From Pontiellaceae bacterium (GTDB lineage Bacteria > Verrucomicrobiota > Kiritimatiellia > Kiritimatiellales > Pontiellaceae): 27,367 nt of DNA. The notes under the pieces were generated by a model. That model was not told the origin of the DNA. It worked only from the letters and a program-made list of their open reading frames with translations, and made no database searches. The DNA lies in the NCBI GenBank assembly GCA_016937035.1, contig JAFGWS010000092.1, positions 1 to 27,367 on the forward strand, read 5' to 3'. This document shows positions 23,125 through 27,367 of this stretch, piece by piece. The position numbers and the translations under genes are program-made. Every line of letters begins with the position of its first letter. Position 1 is the stretch's first letter.

Positions 23125-23910
23125 TTACGCGACAAATTCAGACGGAAAGGCGCTGGAAAGCGCAGCGCGCAGCCGCACAACCGCCAGCGCGTGGATTTGC
23201 GAAACACGCGCTTCGGAAAGGTTGAAAAGCTGGGCAATTTCACTGAGTCGCAGCTCTTCAAAGTAATACAGATAAAGGATCTTCTGCTCACGCTGAGCAA
23301 GATGACGGAATCCTTCACGCAGCAGTTGCTGAACATCGTGCTGATGCGCCTCCGTATCGGATTTCCCGTTGGGGTCGGCAATCACTTCATGCAGCGACAG
23401 GCTTTCGCTGTTATCCGCATCCAGCGAACACCAGGGCTTGGCCTGATCCATCATCAGATGAAAATCCTCCACGCTCATATCCAGCTGCGTGGCGATCTCC
23501 TCCTCGGTCGGCGCGTCTCCGAACTCTTTTATCCAGAGAGAAACCACCTCTTCCACCTGCTCCACCTTCGCGCGTTTGTTACGGGAAAGGTGATCACACG
23601 CACGGAGTTCGTCGAGCACCGCTCCGCGAATGCGCGGATAAGCATAACCTTCAAACGGAACCCCGCGGTCCGGCTCAAACGCAATGATTGATTTATAGAG
23701 CCCGAGCAGCGCCGCCTGTGAAAGATCCTCAATCACCACATGCGAAGGCAGCCGAACGGCAATCCGCTCCAACACCCGGTTCACCAGTGGAAGATAGGCC
23801 TCAATCAGTTCGTCAACAACGACGCTCTCGCTGGATTTATAGGCCCGCCAGAGAAACTCGTTGGAATGGTCGGTTCCACAACCCGGTTTAGTTGCCGGAA
23901 AATCAATCAT
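23125..23910 (-). CDS. fliA: Flagellar sigma factor sigma28 (FliA/WhiG family)
   Basis: The product (261 aa) has the sigma70-family order: region 2 with EDLSQAALLGLYKSIIAFEPDRGVPFEGYAYPRIRGAVLDELR at about residues 61-103, region 3 with APTEEEIATQLDMSVEDF near 135-152, and region 4 with the helix-turn-helix LRLSEIAQLFNLSEARVSQIHALAVVRLRAAL at about 220-252. FliA directs late flagellar transcription. It overlaps the small membrane-protein gene by 4 nt (ATGA) and follows flhG in the same transcript. No gene for the anti-sigma factor FlgM is seen in the window. Confidence 0.95.
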   Translation of the reverse strand: MIDFPATKPGCGTDHSNEFLWRAYKSSESVVVDELIEAYLPLVNRVLERIAVRLPSHVVIEDLSQAALLGLYKSIIAFEPDRGVPFEGYAYPRIRGAVLDELRACDHLSRNKRAKVEQVEEVVSLWIKEFGDAPTEEEIATQLDMSVEDFHLMMDQAKPWCSLDADNSESLSLHEVIADPNGKSDTEAHQHDVQQLLREGFRHLAQREQKILYLYYFEELRLSEIAQLFNLSEARVSQIHALAVVRLRAALSSAFPSEFVA

Positions 23911-24167
23911 CGCCTAGGCTCCTCATCAATTTCTGGAGCAGACTCTTTCCTCCGGTTCTCCTCAATCTTCTGCGCAAGAAAACGATAGAGAATGATGTTG
24001 AAATAGCGGAAGAACGCCATCACCACAACCGTTCCAACGGCCAATACAATAGCGGAGCGGAAGAGCACCGTCCAAAACGACACGCCCCGAAGAAACCCCA
24101 CCAGCATGGAGATCAGGCAGAAAAAAAATCCCACCACCATCGCCAGATTGACCAACACAGCACTCAC
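23907..24167 (-). CDS. Small two-helix membrane protein of the flagellar operon (unknown)
   Basis: The product (86 aa) has two hydrophobic segments, at about residues 4-25 and 33-55, joined by a short loop with Arg (GFLRG). An amphipathic aromatic stretch (FFRYFNIILYRFLAQKIEEN) and a charged C-terminal tail rich in Glu and Arg follow. It begins with GTG, which shares one G with the flhG stop (TAGTG), with GAGGAG upstream, and ends within the fliA start (ATGA). Such double coupling argues for a real gene that works with flhG or fliA. I do not recognise a family. Confidence 0.75.
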   Translation of the reverse strand: MSAVLVNLAMVVGFFFCLISMLVGFLRGVSFWTVLFRSAIVLAVGTVVVMAFFRYFNIILYRFLAQKIEENRRKESAPEIDEEPRR

Positions 24168-25048
24168 TATTCAGCAACTCCTCTGCTTTCGTCGCTGTTT
24201 CCGGTTTTGGCAATCAGCTCAAACGCACTGCGGTCCATCGGCTTACCATGTTCGCGCGCCTTATTCGCCGCCACCACCGTACGGGCCAGATTGCGCAGAC
24301 CAATCGCCGGAGCCGAGTCCGGCGCATAGTGCAGAACCCCCATCCGTGCGCGAATCGCATCGCTCACCACAAAATCGTTCAAAATGATGCCCGCCACCTT
24401 AAAGGCGCGCCCAAGAAACCGTGTCGTCGCATCGTTCAGCCGCCGCGCCAGCGCATGGCCTTCCTCTTCGGAGCGAACATTGTTGACCACCAACTGAATT
24501 TCCGGCGGATTCGGATTCCCGCAAAGAATCTTGATCAGCGAATACGCATCCATCACCGAAGTCGGTTCGTTCATCATCACCACATTCACCTGCGGCATAG
24601 CTTGTAGAAAAGTGATCGCACCCGGTCCAATCCCCGCCTCAATATCGATAATCAGATAGTCATACTGTGCAGAAAAGCGGATCAAATCATCCACCAGCAT
24701 ATCTCGGCGGGCTTCATTGATGGAGACCATTTCCCGTGCTCCGGAAGAGGAGGCCAGCACATCCGGTCCATTCGGAACAGAAACCACCGCGCGCTCCAGC
24801 GGACAGCCGCCATATACGACATCCTGCAGCGTAAAGAGCGGATCAAATCCCATCTGCAGATCGACGTTGGCCAATCCCATATCGGCATCCACCAAAAGAA
24901 CCCGATACCCCATGTCGACCAAGGCCATTGAAAGCCCCACGGAAATCATGGTCTTCCCTACCCCGCCCTTACCGCTTCCAACAGCGAGGCAACGTAACTG
25001 ACGCGGCACTGCAACAACTTCATTCTGCTCTGTATTTTCTTTTCCCAT
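24167..25048 (-). CDS. flhG: FlhG/MinD-like ATPase controlling flagellar number
   Basis: The product (293 aa) is a ParA/MinD-type ATPase. The deviant Walker A is GSGKGGVGKT near residues 24-33, the A-prime motif is LLVDADMGLANVDLQMG near 51-67, DIEAGIG near 134 replaces the usual DTGAGI, and later segments (VMMNEPTSVMDAYSLIK) agree with FlhG/YlxH. FlhG limits the number of flagella and can act on C-ring and regulator. Its usual partner gene flhF is missing: flhA lies directly upstream. The N-terminus lacks an obvious DQAxxLR motif, which in FlhG activates FlhF. AGGAAACG precedes the ATG. Confidence 0.9.
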   Translation of the reverse strand: MGKENTEQNEVVAVPRQLRCLAVGSGKGGVGKTMISVGLSMALVDMGYRVLLVDADMGLANVDLQMGFDPLFTLQDVVYGGCPLERAVVSVPNGPDVLASSSGAREMVSINEARRDMLVDDLIRFSAQYDYLIIDIEAGIGPGAITFLQAMPQVNVVMMNEPTSVMDAYSLIKILCGNPNPPEIQLVVNNVRSEEEGHALARRLNDATTRFLGRAFKVAGIILNDFVVSDAIRARMGVLHYAPDSAPAIGLRNLARTVVAANKAREHGKPMDRSAFELIAKTGNSDESRGVAE

Positions 25049-25078
25049 AGGTCGTTTCCTGTTTTCGATATATTTAAA

Positions 25079-27199
25079 CTATGCGGGTATAAGCTCTCTT
25101 TTAGCTCCCTTCGGAGCCGGTATCAAATTGATAATATCCACATCCACCCATTCCGGCACTTCGCCCAGCGAAAGAACCGGAAGATTTTTCATTTCACACT
25201 GCGCCAACTGCTTTGCAAGACGTCGTACCGACGGACTCGCAATGAGCACCGGCTCCGACCCGGCTCCACGGACCGCATTGACCGCCTCAACCATATAGTC
25301 GAGAATTTCCCGGGCCTGCTGCGGATCCATTCGCAGCGTAGTGGTTGCACCAATGGCGGAGCCGGATTCTTTCAGCAGCTTTTCCAGATCCGGATGCAGA
25401 CCAATGGCCTTCAACGTTCCGTCACCGGAAACATAGGGCTGCGTAATGGTGCCGCCCAGCGAATGACGACACAACTCCGACAGCAGTCCGATATCCTTTG
25501 TCTGCGTCGCATTATCCGCCAGCGTTTCAAGAATCACCGGAAGATCGCGGATCGACACCTGCTCTTTAAGCAGTTCCTGCAGCACACGATGCACCGCACC
25601 CACCTCAAGCTTATTGGGAATCAGCTCTTCAACTACAGCCTTATTCGCCTCTTTCGCCTGCTCAATCAAATCGCTCACATTCTGACGGCTCAAGAGCTCT
25701 GCCGCATGCGAGCGGGCGAGCGTCGATAAATGGGTCGTGATTACACTCGCGGCATCCACCAACGTCAACCCGCGCGCTTCCGCCAATGCACGGCGCGGCT
25801 CCGGAACCCACCAGGCCGTAAACCCGAACGACGGATCTGCCGTTTTGCGGAATCCTTCAAAATCGGCCGTTCCACTGGGGTCAATCGCCAAGACACAGCC
25901 CGGCATCGTTGCATAACGTGCCACCTCCAACCCGCGAATAAAAATACGGTATTCCCCGCTCGAAAGCTCCATATCATCCTGAACATTCACCGGCGGAATC
26001 ACAATGCCCATCTCCTCGGCCAGTTGATTGCGGACATTCCCGATCCGTTCAATCAGGTTCCCGCCCTGCTGCCGATCCACCAGACCGACCAATCCAAAGC
26101 CTATGCGCAATTCCATTGCGCTCACGCGCAGCACATCCTTATACGCCTTGGCCGTAGGCTCACCCAAACGCGCTGGATCCGGGGCTTTCTTAGCGGCATC
26201 GCCGGCATCCAATCGCCCACCGGTTGCTTTCGGTTTCTCCGCTTCCGCCTGAGCGACCTGTCGTTTTTTACTGATCGCATAGCCCATTCCGGCCGTTCCC
26301 GCACCAACCAGAGTGAACGGCAGAAAAGGTAATCCGGGAACAAAGCCTGCCGCAATCAGCATTCCGCCCGTTATCATCAGCGGACGCGGCCGATAAAAGA
26401 GTTGGGCTTTTACACTGTCGCCCAGATCGTTCCCGCTGGCTGAACGAGTTACCAATACACCGGCCGCCGTAGAAATCACCAACGCCGGAATCTGCGAAAC
26501 CAGACCGTCACCAATCGTCAGAATCGTATACCGCGACAGCGCCTCGCCAGCAGACATCCCCTTTTGCGACATACCAATCGCAAAACCAGCGACAATATTG
26601 ATAACAATAATAATCAAACCGGCAATGGCATCCCCGCTCACAAACTTGCTTGCACCGTCCATGGCCCCGTAAAAGTCGGTCTCCTGCGCCAGTTTTTCAC
26701 GACGGCGAACGGCCTCCTTCTCGTCAATAACGCCCTGATTCAAATCGGCATCAACACTCATCTGCTTGCCCGGCAACGCATCCAGCGTAAAACGCGCAGC
26801 CACTTCCGCCACACGACCGGAACCCTTGGTGATCACCTTAAAATTAATCACCACAATAATCGCAAAAATAACCAACCCAACTAAATAATTACCGCCGGCC
26901 ACAAACGACCCAAACGACTCAATCACGTTACCCGCAAACGCATTAAGCAAAATCTGACGCGTGGACGACACATTCACCGCCAAACGCATTAACGTGACCA
27001 TCAACAGCACGCTCGGAAACGATGAAAACTCCAACGGGTCCTTAATGCTGATAATGTAAACCATCATCAACACACCCACCGCGACATTAATGACCAACAA
27101 CAAGTCCAGCAGCTGATACGGGATGGGAATAAACATCACCGCAAGCACCAGCAGCAGCACGATTGAAGTAAAAACGTCGGACTTTCGGATATTCATCAT
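25079..27199 (-). CDS. flhA: Flagellar type III export gate protein FlhA
   Basis: The product (706 aa from my start) has about eight N-terminal transmembrane helices (residues 10-320). The FHIPEP signature is SFPSVLLMVTLMRLAVNVSSTRQILL near 60-88. A charged cytoplasmic linker (about 320-360) precedes the soluble ring-forming domain. Conserved pieces include VDADLNQGVIDEKEA near 150 and GDGLVSQIPALVISTAAGVLVTR near 230. FlhA is the major export-gate component. ATG at 27199 (M4 of the longest frame) is 11 nt from a sigma54-like element, as in flgB; ATG at 27208 is an alternative. Neither has a good ribosome binding site. flhB would be expected to the right, outside the window. Confidence 0.93.
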   Translation of the reverse strand: MMNIRKSDVFTSIVLLLVLAVMFIPIPYQLLDLLLVINVAVGVLMMVYIISIKDPLEFSSFPSVLLMVTLMRLAVNVSSTRQILLNAFAGNVIESFGSFVAGGNYLVGLVIFAIIVVINFKVITKGSGRVAEVAARFTLDALPGKQMSVDADLNQGVIDEKEAVRRREKLAQETDFYGAMDGASKFVSGDAIAGLIIIVINIVAGFAIGMSQKGMSAGEALSRYTILTIGDGLVSQIPALVISTAAGVLVTRSASGNDLGDSVKAQLFYRPRPLMITGGMLIAAGFVPGLPFLPFTLVGAGTAGMGYAISKKRQVAQAEAEKPKATGGRLDAGDAAKKAPDPARLGEPTAKAYKDVLRVSAMELRIGFGLVGLVDRQQGGNLIERIGNVRNQLAEEMGIVIPPVNVQDDMELSSGEYRIFIRGLEVARYATMPGCVLAIDPSGTADFEGFRKTADPSFGFTAWWVPEPRRALAEARGLTLVDAASVITTHLSTLARSHAAELLSRQNVSDLIEQAKEANKAVVEELIPNKLEVGAVHRVLQELLKEQVSIRDLPVILETLADNATQTKDIGLLSELCRHSLGGTITQPYVSGDGTLKAIGLHPDLEKLLKESGSAIGATTTLRMDPQQAREILDYMVEAVNAVRGAGSEPVLIASPSVRRLAKQLAQCEMKNLPVLSLGEVPEWVDVDIINLIPAPKGAKRELIPA

Positions 27200-27210
27200 G
27201 CTGCGCATAC

Positions 27211-27226
27211 AGCAATCCGTATGCCA
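27211..27226 (-). promoter_or_regulatory. Candidate sigma54 promoter of flhA
   Basis: The minus strand reads TGGCATACGGATTGCT. It differs from the RpoN -24/-12 consensus TGGCACGNNNNTTGCT at only two positions (CG replaced by TA) and keeps the 10-nt GG-to-GC spacing. The predicted start at about 27200 lies one base before the ATG at 27199. It is the same geometry as the flgB site. Expression of the whole downstream cluster could start here. Confidence 0.6.
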
Positions 27227-27248
27227 CGGCCGGGATCTTACTGATCAG

Positions 27249-27283
27249 ATGAAAATTCGAACTTCTAAACTCGAAATCCGAAA
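27249..27283. repeat. Degenerate heptamer repeat upstream of flhA
   Basis: On the plus strand five units of seven follow one another: ATGAAAA, TTCGAAC, TTCTAAA, CTCGAAA, TCCGAAA, approximately NTCGAAA. It is the most degenerate of the three heptamer repeats, but keeps the period. It sits in the upstream spacer of flhA, where any open frame is an artefact. Confidence 0.6.
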
Positions 27284-27312
27284 CAAAGTCTAAATTTAAA
27301 TGCGGCTCAATT

Positions 27313-27343
27313 ACCCAAATGGGTGACACGAAACCGTTTTCGT
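27313..27343. promoter_or_regulatory. Two adjacent palindromes upstream of flhA
   Basis: ACCCAAATGGGT (27313-27324) has 5-nt arms that pair around AA, and ACGAAA-CCGT-TTTCGT (27328-27343) has 6-nt arms around a 4-nt loop. They are about 113-143 nt upstream of the predicted flhA start, the usual range for enhancer-binding sites of sigma54 activators. Neither has a T-tract, so termination is less likely. The role is inference. Confidence 0.35.
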
Positions 27344-27367
27344 ATTTGAGTTTTTGAGAATTGTTTC

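Noticed and set aside
27087..27329. 80-aa minus-strand frame over the flhA start
   Set aside because: It runs through the heptamer repeat and overlaps flhA in another frame.
27313..27343. The palindromes as a transcription terminator
   Set aside because: Neither palindrome is followed by a T-run on either strand, and the stems are short.
1..27367. tRNA genes, rRNA, CRISPR arrays or insertion sequences
   Set aside because: I saw no cloverleaf-like sequence, no regular spacer-repeat array and no transposase. The only repeats are the short heptamers and hairpins listed.

Overview
The window looks like a chromosomal segment of a flagellated, Gram-negative, PVC-type bacterium. Kiritimatiellota or a nearby Verrucomicrobiota/Lentisphaerota lineage is my best guess. 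It rests on the divergent ATCase and OTC signatures, the Asp23/AmaP genes beside accBC, lipoproteins with clear lipoboxes, and heptamer-type intergenic repeats. The phylum call is inference. Nearly all genes lie on the minus strand, so transcription runs from right to left.

Right and centre (27.2 to 8.95 kb): one nearly unbroken flagellar cluster. In transcription order it is flhA, flhG, a small unknown membrane protein, fliA (sigma28), flgB, flgC, fliE, fliF, fliG, fliH, fliI, fliJ, motE/ylxF-like, fliK, flgD, a short flgE, flbD, motA, motB, a second motB-like gene, fliL, fliM and fliN. A strong intrinsic terminator follows fliN. Most junctions overlap or are a few bases apart. Two near-consensus sigma54 (-24/-12) sequences lie at exactly the same distance from the ATG of flhA and of flgB. 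Both genes lack a Shine-Dalgarno sequence, which suggests RpoN-driven, almost leaderless transcripts. fliPQR, flhB and flhF are not in the window.

Left-centre (8.8 to 4.8 kb): accB, accC, asp23, amaP-like, a lipoprotein with a gluzincin HExxH motif, and a MIF-family tautomerase. This is a tight co-directional set linking fatty-acid precursor synthesis with envelope proteins. Next come pyrB and argF (4.7 to 2.6 kb), two carbamoyl-phosphate-using transcarbamylases separated by a 7-nt-period repeat. A bidirectional terminator separates argF from a convergent plus-strand orphan lipoprotein.

Left end (2.5 to 0 kb): an accessory, gene-poor zone. It holds the orphan lipoprotein, a decayed antitoxin-like gene, a phosphoglycolate-phosphatase-like HAD gene, a 14-codon stub that looks like a GNAT N-terminus, a perfect-period heptamer repeat, and the first codons of a secreted-protein gene cut by the window edge.

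The most interesting points are the paired sigma54/leaderless starts, the two MotB-like proteins that appear to divide the proton-channel Asp and the OmpA-like domain between them, the FlhG lacking FlhF, the unknown membrane protein inside the flagellar operon, and the three unrelated heptamer repeats in intergenic DNA.
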